48,810 nt of DNA from JAJXWB01 sp047605445. Its GTDB lineage: Bacteria; Pseudomonadota; Alphaproteobacteria; Rhizobiales; Beijerinckiaceae. The stretch's first letter is position 1, and each line of letters begins with the position of its first letter. The stretch spans positions 1 through 48,810 of the forward strand of contig JASGFP010000010.1 in NCBI GenBank assembly GCA_047605445.1, given 5' to 3'. Of the stretch, positions 7,438-15,367 are shown in pieces. The notes beneath the pieces are model-generated. The model saw only the letters and a list, made by a program, of their open reading frames with translations, searched no databases and was not told the DNA's origin. The translations under genes were made by a program, and so were the position numbers.

Positions 7438-9030
7438 CTATTCCGCGCCCGACACCATCAGTTTGTAATTGATCGAATCCACCAGCGCCTGGAACGAGGC
7501 GTCGATAACGTTGGCTGACACGCCGACCGTCGACCAGCGCTCGCCGTCCTTGTCGCCGCATTCGATCAGCACGCGCGTGACGGCGTCCGTGCCGCCCTGG
7601 AAGACGCGCACGCGATAGTCGACGAGTTCGACATCCTCGATGAATTTCTGGAAGCGCCCGAGGTCCTTGCGCAGCGCCACGTCGAGCGCGTTGACGGGAC
7701 CGTTGCCTTCGGCGGCCGAGATCAGCAACTCGCCGTCGACGCGCACCTTCACGATGGCTTCGGACGCCGTCACCAGATCGCCCTTGGCGTTGAAGCGGCG
7801 TTCCACGTTGACGCTGTAGCGCTCGACGTCGAAATAATCCGGCAATTGCCCGAGCACGCGCTTGGCCAGCAGCAGGAAGGAGGCGTCGGCGCCTTCGTAG
7901 GCGTAGCCCTGCGCCTCCTTATCCTTCACCTCGTCGAGCAGGCGCGACAGGCGCGGATCGTTCTTGTCGAGCGTGACGCCGAGGCGTTCGAGCTCGGACA
8001 ATATGTTCGACTTGCCAGCCTGATCGGAGACGAGAACCTTGCGCTTGTTGCCGACTGCGTCCGGCAGCACATGCTCGTAGGTGCGTGGGTCTTTCAGCAC
8101 GGCGGAGGCGTGAATGCCGGCCTTGGTGGCGAAAGCGCTCGCGCCGACGTAAGGCGCATGACGGTTCGGCGCGCGGTTCATCAATTCGTCGAACGTGTGG
8201 CTGACCTTGGTTAGACCGGCGAGCTTTTCCGTCGTGACGCCGATCTCGAACTTTTCCGCAAATTCCGGCTTCAGCAGCAACGTCGGGATGAGCGAGGTGA
8301 GGTTGGCGTTGCCGCAGCGCTCGCCGAGACCGTTGAGTGTGCCCTGCACCTGCCGCGCGCCCGCGCGTACGGCGGCGAGCGAATTGCCGACCGCGTTTTC
8401 CGTATCGTTGTGCGCGTGAATGCCGAGGTGATCGCCGGGAATGTGCTTCACCACTTCGCCGACGATCGTCTCGATCTCGTGCGGCAGCGTGCCGCCGTTG
8501 GTGTCGCACAGAACGACCCAGCGCGCGCCGTTCTCGTAGGCTGCTTTCGCGCAGGCGATGGCGTAGCCGGGATTGGCCTTGTAGCCATCGAAGAAATGTT
8601 CGCAATCGACGATGGCCTCGCGACCCTTCGAGATTGCATAAGACACGGAATCGCCGATGCCCTCGAGATTGTCCTCGAGCGAACATTCGAGCGCGACATG
8701 GACCTGGTAATCCCAGGTCTTCGCGACATAGACGATGGTGTCGCAATCGGCGGCGACGAGGCCGGCGACGCCCGGATCGTTGGCGGCGGAGCGGCCGGCG
8801 CGCTTGGTCATGCCGAAAGCCGCGAACTTCGCCTTCACCTTCGGGCGCGTTTCAAAGAATTCCGTGTCGAGCGGATTGGCGCCGGGATAGCCGCCCTCGA
8901 TATAGTCGATCCCGAGATCGTCGAGCATTTTCGCGATGGCGCGCTTGTCGTCGAGCGAGAAATCGACGCCGGTCGTCTGCGCGCCGTCGCGCAGCGTCGT
9001 ATCGAACAGGGTCAGTCTTTCGCGGGCCAT
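7438..9030 (-). CDS. cimA: (R)-citramalate synthase
   Basis: Condenses pyruvate with acetyl-CoA to (R)-citramalate, giving isoleucine precursors without threonine. The 530-residue length and both domains fit CimA: a TIM barrel beginning LTLFDTTLRDGAQTTGVDFS, metal ligands in HAHNDTENAVGN, and GLGERCGNANL, then a C-terminal regulatory LeuA-type domain from about residue 400. The start at 9030 is chosen over one 22 codons upstream because the standard N-terminus is MARERLTLFDTTLRDG. The ATG overlaps the stop of the upstream GNAT gene by one base (TGATG), implying coupled translation. 2-isopropylmalate and homocitrate synthases are less likely given the length and motifs. Confidence 0.92.
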   Translation of the reverse strand: MARERLTLFDTTLRDGAQTTGVDFSLDDKRAIAKMLDDLGIDYIEGGYPGANPLDTEFFETRPKVKAKFAAFGMTKRAGRSAANDPGVAGLVAADCDTIVYVAKTWDYQVHVALECSLEDNLEGIGDSVSYAISKGREAIVDCEHFFDGYKANPGYAIACAKAAYENGARWVVLCDTNGGTLPHEIETIVGEVVKHIPGDHLGIHAHNDTENAVGNSLAAVRAGARQVQGTLNGLGERCGNANLTSLIPTLLLKPEFAEKFEIGVTTEKLAGLTKVSHTFDELMNRAPNRHAPYVGASAFATKAGIHASAVLKDPRTYEHVLPDAVGNKRKVLVSDQAGKSNILSELERLGVTLDKNDPRLSRLLDEVKDKEAQGYAYEGADASFLLLAKRVLGQLPDYFDVERYSVNVERRFNAKGDLVTASEAIVKVRVDGELLISAAEGNGPVNALDVALRKDLGRFQKFIEDVELVDYRVRVFQGGTDAVTRVLIECGDKDGERWSTVGVSANVIDASFQALVDSINYKLMVSGAE

Positions 9031-9524
9031 CAGTTCGGCTTTCCTTGGGCTGCGGGCGCAGCCAGCTGCTTCTTCATCGTGGTATTGGCGAACCATTCGC
9101 CGTTGAGCGAAACCGTGTTGCGCTGGGTCGCGACATAGCCGCGGCCCTTGAAGAAATCATGTGCGACGTCGGAAGCGTCTGTCTCGATTTCCTTCAGGCC
9201 GCGCGCGACGGCGAGTTTCTCGATGGCGTCCACGAGCGCCGTGGCGACGCCTTCGCGCGCGTGATCGGGCGAGACGTAGAGAAGGTCGAGACAGCCGTTT
9301 TCGAAAGACGCGAATCCCGCGATCTCGCGGTCGCGCAGCGCGACAAGCGTGAGCGCGTTCGCAAGGCGCTGCGCGAAGGTCGCGACATCGTCCGAAGCTG
9401 CCGCCCATGCGGCGCGTTGGTCGTCGGTGTATTCCTCTTCCGCAAGGATTTCGACGCTCTCGCGGAAGAGTCGCGCGAGCGCGGGCGCATCGGCGGGGAG
9501 GAAGGGGCGAAGGGAGATGGTCAC
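9030..9524 (-). CDS. GNAT-family N-acetyltransferase
   Basis: A 164-residue single-domain GNAT enzyme. The acetyl-CoA-binding region is LDLLYVSPDHAREGVATALVDAI (about residues 79-101), where R-E-G-V-A stands for the Q/RxxGxG/A loop. The opening MTISLRPFLPADAPALARLF is typical. The start codon is GTG at 9524 with GGAG/GAGAGG upstream. This GTG overlaps the stop of the DUF559 gene by four bases (GTGA), and its own stop overlaps cimA, so the three genes form a coupled unit. The acceptor substrate is unknown. Confidence 0.85.
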   Translation of the reverse strand: MTISLRPFLPADAPALARLFRESVEILAEEEYTDDQRAAWAAASDDVATFAQRLANALTLVALRDREIAGFASFENGCLDLLYVSPDHAREGVATALVDAIEKLAVARGLKEIETDASDVAHDFFKGRGYVATQRNTVSLNGEWFANTTMKKQLAAPAAQGKPN

Positions 9525-9964
9525 GGGGCCTCTCCAATTTCAGAACAATCAGCGTCGGGCCCTTCCCTCCCCTTCATGGGGAGGGTGGCGAGCGAAGCGA
9601 GCCGGGTGGGGTGGGAGTGTTGAGGCCGCTCCATTGCACGCGCGAAAATCGTATCGACGACAGAATTGATGTCTGCATTCACATCCCTGTTCCAGAAGCG
9701 CAGCGTGACAAATCCTTCCTCGCTCAGGACGGCATCGCGCCGCGCGTCATGTTTGGCCTGCTTGTCTTCGCCGTGCTGCGCGCCGTCGATCTCGACGGCC
9801 AGACGACGCTCGAAACAGACAAAGTCGAGGAAGTAGCCCTTGAACGGCGCCTGCCGGCGGAAGTGCAAGCCCTGTGGCCGCAGCGCGCGCAAGCGCAGCC
9901 ACAGGCGGGTTTCCTGCGGCGTGAGGTGCTTGCGCAATTCGCGCGCGCGGTCGACGGGTTTCAT
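9521..9964 (-). CDS. DUF559 endonuclease-like protein (Vsr-related fold)
   Basis: A 147-residue protein whose first 110 residues match the DUF559 family. It opens RELRKHLTPQETRLWLRLR, followed by FRRQAPFKGYFLDFVCFERRLAVEIDGAQH. D48 with E58 and D60 lies where the PD-(D/E)xK nuclease core is expected, and H64 follows. The C-terminal segment, about residues 116-134, is encoded by a dispersed 57-bp repeat rather than by family sequence. A second, inverted copy lies directly upstream and supplies the GGGAG that may serve as ribosome site. The gene is thus bracketed by inverted repeats. Function of the family is unsettled; nuclease activity is inferred from fold. Confidence 0.82.
   Translation of the reverse strand: MKPVDRARELRKHLTPQETRLWLRLRALRPQGLHFRRQAPFKGYFLDFVCFERRLAVEIDGAQHGEDKQAKHDARRDAVLSEEGFVTLRFWNRDVNADINSVVDTIFARAMERPQHSHPTRLASLATLPMKGREGPDADCSEIGEAP
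9564..9620 (-). repeat. 57-bp palindromic-type repeat, copy 1
   Basis: The element starts TCCCTCCCC, continues ATGGGGAGGGT, and ends GGGTGGGGTGGGAGTGT. Its inner GGCGAGCGAAGCGAGCC is a second palindrome. It is the inverse of 9972-10028 with 55 of 57 positions identical by eye. This copy lies within the 3' part of the DUF559 gene. Confidence 0.85.
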
Positions 9965-9971
9965 GAGCGCA

Positions 9972-10028
9972 ACACTCCCACCCCACCCGGCTCGCTGCGC
10001 TCGCCACCCTCCCCATAAAGGGGAGGGA
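9972..10028 (+). repeat. 57-bp palindromic-type repeat, copy 2 (inverted)
   Basis: Inverted copy of 9564-9620, differing at two positions. It starts 8 bp upstream of the DUF559 start codon. Read on the minus strand it ends GGGAGTGT, placing GGGAG about 10 bases before the DUF559 ATG. Confidence 0.85.
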
Positions 10029-10114
10029 GAGCGGCTGCAGGAAGGACGTGGCCAATGCCTATAAATAGCGATGGCGTGAGCGCTTCAGAACTACGCCGCA
10101 TTGTGCCGCGCCCC

Positions 10115-10162
10115 TCCCTCCCCTTTATGGGGAGGGTCCGCCGCGCAGCGGCGGGAGTGGGG
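10115..10162. repeat. Related repeat, variant copy 3
   Basis: It shares the TCCCTCCCC...ATGGGGAGGGT head with the two 57-bp copies, but then has a different second palindrome, CCGCCGCGCAGCGGCGG, and ends GGAGTGGGG. It lies 23 bp from the 3' end of cysS, where it could also serve as terminator. Confidence 0.75.
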
Positions 10163-10184
10163 CCCGGCGAGCGAGGACGGATCG

Positions 10185-11582
10185 TCACCGCTTCACCTCC
10201 CACGTCGTCGTGCCGTCCTTGTTGTCCTTGAGCACGATGCCCATCGCGAGCAGTTCGTCGCGGATGCGGTCGGACTCGGCCCAGTTCTTGGCTTTACGAG
10301 CTTCGAGGCGCGTGTCGAAAAGTTGCTTCTGCGCCGAGGTCATTTCGGCAGCATCTGACACTACGTCGTGAAGCAAGCCAAAGAAGCGCAGTGCATCTGA
10401 AAATGCGACGACGCTTGTATCGCCTACTGCATGAACTAGTTGATTGCGAAGTTTGTGCAGCTCAGCCAACGCAGCAGGTGTGTTGAGATCATCACACAAT
10501 GCGGCAGCTATTGGCGGAAAGATTGGTCGCAACGGAAGATGGGAAGGCGATTCCGCGCCAGTCATCATCGCCACAGCAAGCTTGTTCCACTCAAACACCG
10601 TCCGTTCCGCCTCCTCCAGCGCGCGCACCGAAAAATCGATCGGTTGCCGGTAATGCGTCTTCAGCATTGCCAGCCGCAGCGCCTCGCCCGTCCATTTCCG
10701 CCCGCCAAACTTTTCCGTATGCAGCAACTCGTTGATCGTCACGAAATTGCCGAGGCTTTTCGACATTTTCTCGCCTTCGACCTGCAGGAAGCCGTTGTGC
10801 ATCCACACGTTCGCCATGACGGGCGTGTCGAAGCAGCAGCGCGATTGGGCGATTTCGTTTTCGTGGTGAGGAAACACCAGGTCGATGCCGCCCCCGTGGA
10901 TGTCGAACATTTCGCCCAGATGCTTCCAGCTCATCGCCGAGCATTCGATGTGCCAGCCGGGGCGCCCCCTGCCCCATGGCGAATCCCATCCGGGCTCGCT
11001 GACGCTGGACGGCTTCCACAGCACGAAATCCATGTCGTCCTTCTTGTAGGACGCGACGTCGACCCTGGCGCCGGCGATCATTTCGTCGAGCGGGCGGCGC
11101 GACAGGCGGCCGTATTCGGGCATGGAAGGCACGGAGAAGAGAACATGGCCATCCACCGCATAGGCGTGGCCGCCCGCGATCAGCCGCTCTATGATCGCGA
11201 TCATCTCGGCGATGTGCTCCGTCGCGCGCGGCTGAACATTCGGCTCGAGGCAGCCGAGCGCCTTCACGTCGGCCTGGAAAATCCTGTTCGTCTCTTCTGT
11301 CAGCTCGCGGATCGAAACGCCACGCTCGGCGGCGCGCGCGTTGATCTTGTCGTCGACGTCCGTGATGTTGCGGACGTAGGTGACGTGGTCTTCGCCGTAG
11401 AGATGGCGCAGCAGGCGGTAGAGAACGTCGAAGACGATGACGGGCCGCGCATTGCCGATATGCGCGTAGTCGTAGACCGTGGGGCCGCAGACATACATGC
11501 GCACGTTCGCGGGATCGATGGGGGAAAAATCCTCCTTCGCGCGCGTCAGCGTATTGTAGAGCCTCAGGCGTGGCGTCGACAT
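10185..11582 (-). CDS. cysS: Cysteine--tRNA ligase
   Basis: Charges tRNA-Cys with cysteine. The 465-residue length is normal. The class I signature HIGN is at 41-44 and KMSKS at 272-276. The zinc site that selects cysteine is intact: C32, C214, H239 and E243. The C-terminal anticodon-binding part ends in GIVLKDNKDGTTTWEVKR, the usual CysRS tail. AAGGA lies 7 bases before the ATG. The gene stands alone on the minus strand with repeat elements downstream. Confidence 0.96.
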   Translation of the reverse strand: MSTPRLRLYNTLTRAKEDFSPIDPANVRMYVCGPTVYDYAHIGNARPVIVFDVLYRLLRHLYGEDHVTYVRNITDVDDKINARAAERGVSIRELTEETNRIFQADVKALGCLEPNVQPRATEHIAEMIAIIERLIAGGHAYAVDGHVLFSVPSMPEYGRLSRRPLDEMIAGARVDVASYKKDDMDFVLWKPSSVSEPGWDSPWGRGRPGWHIECSAMSWKHLGEMFDIHGGGIDLVFPHHENEIAQSRCCFDTPVMANVWMHNGFLQVEGEKMSKSLGNFVTINELLHTEKFGGRKWTGEALRLAMLKTHYRQPIDFSVRALEEAERTVFEWNKLAVAMMTGAESPSHLPLRPIFPPIAAALCDDLNTPAALAELHKLRNQLVHAVGDTSVVAFSDALRFFGLLHDVVSDAAEMTSAQKQLFDTRLEARKAKNWAESDRIRDELLAMGIVLKDNKDGTTTWEVKR

Positions 11583-11825
11583 AAAGGGTCCTTTGGCCTG
11601 CCGGCCGGACCATCCAAATCGGGTGAGGACATGACGGATCCAGCCAGCGGGTGGGCTAGCGGATAATAATGCTCCGGCGGATGCAGGCAGCGTGCGTCAT
11701 GGGCGGACCATGAGGGCAAGTTTCGCCCCGCGTCAAGCCCGCGCAAAGCGCGTTTCTTAACCGTTTGGAAACCGCCGCCGCGGAATATTGCGCGGCCCGT
11801 TGCGTCCATTCGCCAGAGCCCCGAG

Positions 11826-12188
11826 ATGACATTCGTCGAGTTCGAGCACCGCGTTCTCCCCCGCATCATCCTGCCACTGATGGCCGGTCTGGCGTTGATG
11901 GCCATCGCCGGCCGCAACCAGGCGCAGGCAGCCGGGCGCAGTTCTTTCGTCATCAGCGACAACGAGGGCTACGGCATCATGGAATGCCTGACCAACGGCA
12001 CGGCCTGCGGACGCGTCGTGGCGGACGCCTGGTGCGAGGCGCATGGCTACGGCCAGTCGGTCGCCTTCGGCCGCGCCGACGACGTGACAGGCGCGGTCAA
12101 GACCGAGCCGCAGGACGACAAGGCGAAGCTGCAGCCGATCGCCAACCAGGTGAAGCCGGGCTCGGTGGTCGTCACCTGCGACGAGTGA
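11826..12188 (+). CDS. Small exported Cys-containing protein, Rhizobiales type
   Basis: A 120-residue protein with an N-terminal hydrophobic segment (about residues 13-36) that looks like a signal peptide cleaved after QAQA. The mature part, GRSSFVISDNEGYGIMECLTNGTACGRVVADAWCEAHGYGQ, recalls short conserved exported proteins of Hyphomicrobiales. Four cysteines could form disulfides in the periplasm. It is convergent with creA. I know no function for it. Confidence 0.72.
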   Translation: MTFVEFEHRVLPRIILPLMAGLALMAIAGRNQAQAAGRSSFVISDNEGYGIMECLTNGTACGRVVADAWCEAHGYGQSVAFGRADDVTGAVKTEPQDDKAKLQPIANQVKPGSVVVTCDE

Positions 12189-12213
12189 GCAGGGCCCGCG
12201 CGTTCGGCGCTTT

Positions 12214-12729
12214 TCAATCCTTGGCGAAATCGGCGCAGCGCGTCACTTCGTTGGTTGCTCCCCACGGCTGGATCGCCACCGCCGAGGTGGAATTTTTCGG
12301 CGAACCGTCGATCAGCTTGTCCGAATAGACCATATAGACCAGCACGTTGCGCTTCGTGTCGCAGCCGCGCACGATCTGCATGCGCTTGAACACCAGCGAC
12401 CGGCGCTCGCTGAAGACGACATCGCCCTGCGCGAATTTTTCCTTGATCTTGATCGGCCCATACTGGCGGCAGGCGATCGAGACATCGGACAATTCCTCGG
12501 CGACGCCGAACATGCCCGAAACCCCGCCCTTCTCCGGCACGGTGTAGTGGCAGACGACGCCGTCGACGAGCGGGTCGTCGATGGCGTAGGTCGCAAGTTT
12601 GTCGTTGGGCGTGAGCATCTTGAACGTCGTCGACTTGCGGAAGATCAGTTCCTGCGCCGCGGCGGGGCTCACGGCGGCTAGGCCGAGAGCGGCTGCAAAC
12701 ACAATACGGGCGACATACAGCGAGGGCAT
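12214..12729 (-). CDS. creA: CreA family exported protein
   Basis: A 171-residue protein of the CreA family (named for its place in the E. coli cre locus; biochemical role unknown). A signal peptide ends at AAAQ (about residue 26). The mature part shows the family pattern FRKSTTFKMLTPNDKLATYAIDDPLVDGVVCHYT, then ACRQYGPI, SLVFKRMQIVRGCDTKRNVLVYMVYSDKLIDGSPKNS. The start at 12729 is fixed by GGAG 7 bases upstream and by the signal peptide; the frame stays open well upstream without coding character. It is divergent from the DUF2865 gene. Confidence 0.9.
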   Translation of the reverse strand: MPSLYVARIVFAAALGLAAVSPAAAQELIFRKSTTFKMLTPNDKLATYAIDDPLVDGVVCHYTVPEKGGVSGMFGVAEELSDVSIACRQYGPIKIKEKFAQGDVVFSERRSLVFKRMQIVRGCDTKRNVLVYMVYSDKLIDGSPKNSTSAVAIQPWGATNEVTRCADFAKD

Positions 12730-12901
12730 CGATTTCTCCGGGCCACGACAGGGCGCCGCACATATGGCGATTGCACCGGCTGCTGGGAAGGGGCGACGCA
12801 AGGCTCGCGCCAGCGCGGTTTTGGCGTTTCGGCGCGACATCGCCACAATCGCCGCCCAGAAGAGATTCGTCCAACCCGACGCGGTGGAGAAAGAGCAAAC
12901 G

Positions 12902-13975
12902 ATGCGGTTCCTGGCCGGCATGAGGTTCGCCGGCGTTTTCCTCGCCCTGTCGGCCCTGGCGCCTGCGCAGCGCGCGGCCGCGCAGATGGTCGATTGCGCG
13001 CGCCTGGCGCAGCAGATCGCAGCTGCCGGCGCCAGCGGCGCGTCGCAAAAGGCCGCCTCAGCCGCTGTCCGCCAGCAGAGCGAGATGGCGCGGCTGTCCG
13101 CGCAGGCGCGCGCCATCGGCTGCGGACGCCCGCATTTTCTGTTCTTCGACGACCGCCCCGCGCAATGCGACGCTCTCAACGCCCGTATCGAAGGCCTGCG
13201 CGCAAGCATCGCGCAATTGCAGAGCGCGGCCTATGGCGGCGGCGGATTGCGGCAGCAATTGCAGAACCAGTACGAAGTCTACTGCCGCGGCCAGAGGCAA
13301 CAATCGAACATTCTCGACCAATTGTTCGGCGGGCGCGACCAGATCGTCTATCCCCCCGCAGGCCCGCCGGACGACGGCGCGATCATGGAGCCGCAGCAGG
13401 ACAATACGCCGCGTGGCGGCTCGGAAGCAGTCTGCGTGCGCACCTGTGACGGATCGTTCTTCCCGATCTCCTATTCTGCGCGGCGCGCAAATCTCGGCGA
13501 CCTTCAGGAAATGTGCTCGGCGCAATGTCCGGCCGCGGAAGTGAAGCTCTATACGCGCGCGCCGCGCGACATGAATTCCGCCGTCTCCATCGACGGCGAT
13601 CCCTATACGAATCTCGAGAACGCCTTCAAATACGAGAAGCAGGTCGTGCCGAACTGCGCCTGCCGCAAGCCAGGCCAAAGCTGGGCCGAGGCGCTGGTCG
13701 ACGCGGAGAAACTGCTCGGCGAGGGAGGCAAGGGCGACATCATCGTGACGCCGGAAAAGGCCGAGGAACTATCCCGGCCGCAGCAACCGGGGCAGGCCAA
13801 CGCCAGGGGCAAGAAGGCCGGCAAGGCGACGGCTTTCGATGCCGAGGCGATGAAAAAGCTGCTGGACCAGCAAAAGCGCGCCGCCGACAAGGAAAGCGCC
13901 GAGGAACGCGACATGGGCGCGCGGGCGCCGACCGCGAGCCAGGATTCCTCGGGCATCGATTTCAGGCGCGACTGA
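12902..13975 (+). CDS. DUF2865 exported protein
   Basis: A 357-residue protein with a signal peptide (cleaved near AAAQ, residue 28). The N-terminal third is Ala/Gln-rich and likely helical (residues 30-130). The conserved DUF2865 block is VCVRTCDGSFFPISYSARRANLGDLQEMCSAQCPAAEVKLYTR, about residues 178-220, with CACR further on. The C-terminal 80 residues are low-complexity and charged. The start at 12902 is chosen because it gives the signal peptide, although the frame is open upstream. The family is common in Hyphomicrobiales and has no known activity. Confidence 0.85.
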   Translation: MRFLAGMRFAGVFLALSALAPAQRAAAQMVDCARLAQQIAAAGASGASQKAASAAVRQQSEMARLSAQARAIGCGRPHFLFFDDRPAQCDALNARIEGLRASIAQLQSAAYGGGGLRQQLQNQYEVYCRGQRQQSNILDQLFGGRDQIVYPPAGPPDDGAIMEPQQDNTPRGGSEAVCVRTCDGSFFPISYSARRANLGDLQEMCSAQCPAAEVKLYTRAPRDMNSAVSIDGDPYTNLENAFKYEKQVVPNCACRKPGQSWAEALVDAEKLLGEGGKGDIIVTPEKAEELSRPQQPGQANARGKKAGKATAFDAEAMKKLLDQQKRAADKESAEERDMGARAPTASQDSSGIDFRRD

Positions 13976-13994
13976 CGACGGCGAACGTTCGAAC

Positions 13995-14026
13995 GCCCGG
14001 GCGGCCTCCCACCACGCCGCCCGGGC
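13995..14026. terminator. Probable terminator hairpin between convergent genes
   Basis: A perfect 11-bp stem, GCCCGGGCGGC with GCCGCCCGGGC, encloses a 10-base loop. There is no T-run on either side, so it may work with Rho or simply protect transcript ends. Confidence 0.5.
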
Positions 14027-14032
14027 TCGCCT

Positions 14033-15241
14033 CTACATCTTCTTGACGAGCGGACAGGCGGTCGAAACAGGACCGAACGCTTCCGCGCCCGACATTTTCT
14101 GCACGAGCTTGTAGTAGTCCCACGGATATTTCGACTCTTCGGGCGTCTTGACCTGCATGATGTACATTTCATGCTCCATCAGCCCGTCGGCGCGGATATG
14201 GCCGTTGTCCGTGAACATGTCGTCGATCTTCATTTTGTGCAACTGCTCCATCACCTTGTCGGACTCGGTCGTGCCCGCTGCCTTCACGGCGTTGAGGTAG
14301 GCGAGCGTCGCCGAATAATAGGCGGCCTGGTTCATCGTCGGTTCGCGCTGGGTCTTTTCGAAATAGCGCTTCGAGAATGCGCGGGTCTTGTCGTTGAGAT
14401 CCCAGTACCAGCCGGTGGTGAGATAGAGGCCCTGCGCGGTCTTGAGGCCAAGCGCGTGGATGTCGCTGAGGAAAGCGAGCAGCGCGGCGGGCTTCATCGA
14501 CTTCGAAATGCCGAACTCGTTCGCGGCCTTGAGCGAATTGGTGAAATCGGCGCCCGCGTTGGCGAGGCCCAGCACCTGCGCGCCCGAGCTTTGCGCCTGC
14601 AATAGATATGAGGAGAAGTCAGAGGTCGAGAGCGGCACGCGCACCGCGCCGACAACCTTGCCGCCGCCCGCCGTCACGACGCTGGCGGCCGCTTCCTGCA
14701 ATTGCGTGCCGAAGGCGTAGTCGGCGGTCAGGAAGAACCAGCTCTTGCCGCCCTGCTGCAACATCGTCTTCGCCGTGCCGTTGCCGAGCGCGGTCGTGTC
14801 GTAAGCGTAGTGAACCGTATATGGCGTGCAATCCTTGCCCGTGAGCGAGGCGCCAGCGGCGCCGATGGCGATGAAGGGAATTTTCTTCTCCTTCGCGATC
14901 GTCGACATGGCGATGGACACGCCCGTGTTGGAGCCGCCGAGAATCATGGTTGCGCCGTCGCGATCCGCCCATTCCCGGAACTTCTGCGCGCCGACGTCGG
15001 GCTTGTTCTGATGGTCGGCCGTCAGCAATTCGATCTTGTTTCCGAGCACGGAGCCGCCAAAATCCTCGATCGCCATTTTGGCGGCTTCGACGCCGCCGGC
15101 CCCGATCACGTCTGCGTAAAGGCCGGACATGTCATCAATGTCGCCGATCACCACCTTGTTGGCGGCGGCCTGCGCCGGCGCGAAGGAAACAGAAGCCATC
15201 AGCGCGCCGAAGAGGGCGCTGCTCATCAATCGGAATTTCAT
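14033..15241 (-). CDS. ABC transporter solute-binding protein, branched-chain amino acid type
   Basis: A 402-residue periplasmic binding protein of the Leu/Ile/Val (Peripla_BP_6) class. A signal peptide runs to about residue 25 (FAPAQA), then VVIGDIDDMSGLYADVIGAGGVEAAKMAIEDFGG, the standard ligand-binding opening, and ILGGSNTGVSIAMSTIAKEKKIPFIAIGAAG in the first lobe. AGGGAG sits about 9 bases before the ATG at 15241. No permease or ATPase genes are beside it, so it probably serves a transporter encoded elsewhere. The ligand may be an amide, amino acid or aromatic acid; it cannot be told from sequence. Confidence 0.9.
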   Translation of the reverse strand: MKFRLMSSALFGALMASVSFAPAQAAANKVVIGDIDDMSGLYADVIGAGGVEAAKMAIEDFGGSVLGNKIELLTADHQNKPDVGAQKFREWADRDGATMILGGSNTGVSIAMSTIAKEKKIPFIAIGAAGASLTGKDCTPYTVHYAYDTTALGNGTAKTMLQQGGKSWFFLTADYAFGTQLQEAAASVVTAGGGKVVGAVRVPLSTSDFSSYLLQAQSSGAQVLGLANAGADFTNSLKAANEFGISKSMKPAALLAFLSDIHALGLKTAQGLYLTTGWYWDLNDKTRAFSKRYFEKTQREPTMNQAAYYSATLAYLNAVKAAGTTESDKVMEQLHKMKIDDMFTDNGHIRADGLMEHEMYIMQVKTPEESKYPWDYYKLVQKMSGAEAFGPVSTACPLVKKM

Positions 15242-15367
15242 TGCGCTTTCTCCCTGGGAGACGCTGGCGCGCCCCAATCGCCGCAACTCGCATCGCGGGG
15301 GACGATGCGTCGCACGGCGACATTTGCTAGGCAGACGCCCGAATGCAGCAAATTTGAGACGGGCGGC

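Noticed and set aside
9961..10203. Short frames across the repeats that translate as GEGGERSEPGGVG-like peptides
   Set aside because: These are translations of the intergenic palindromic repeats, a known annotation artefact.
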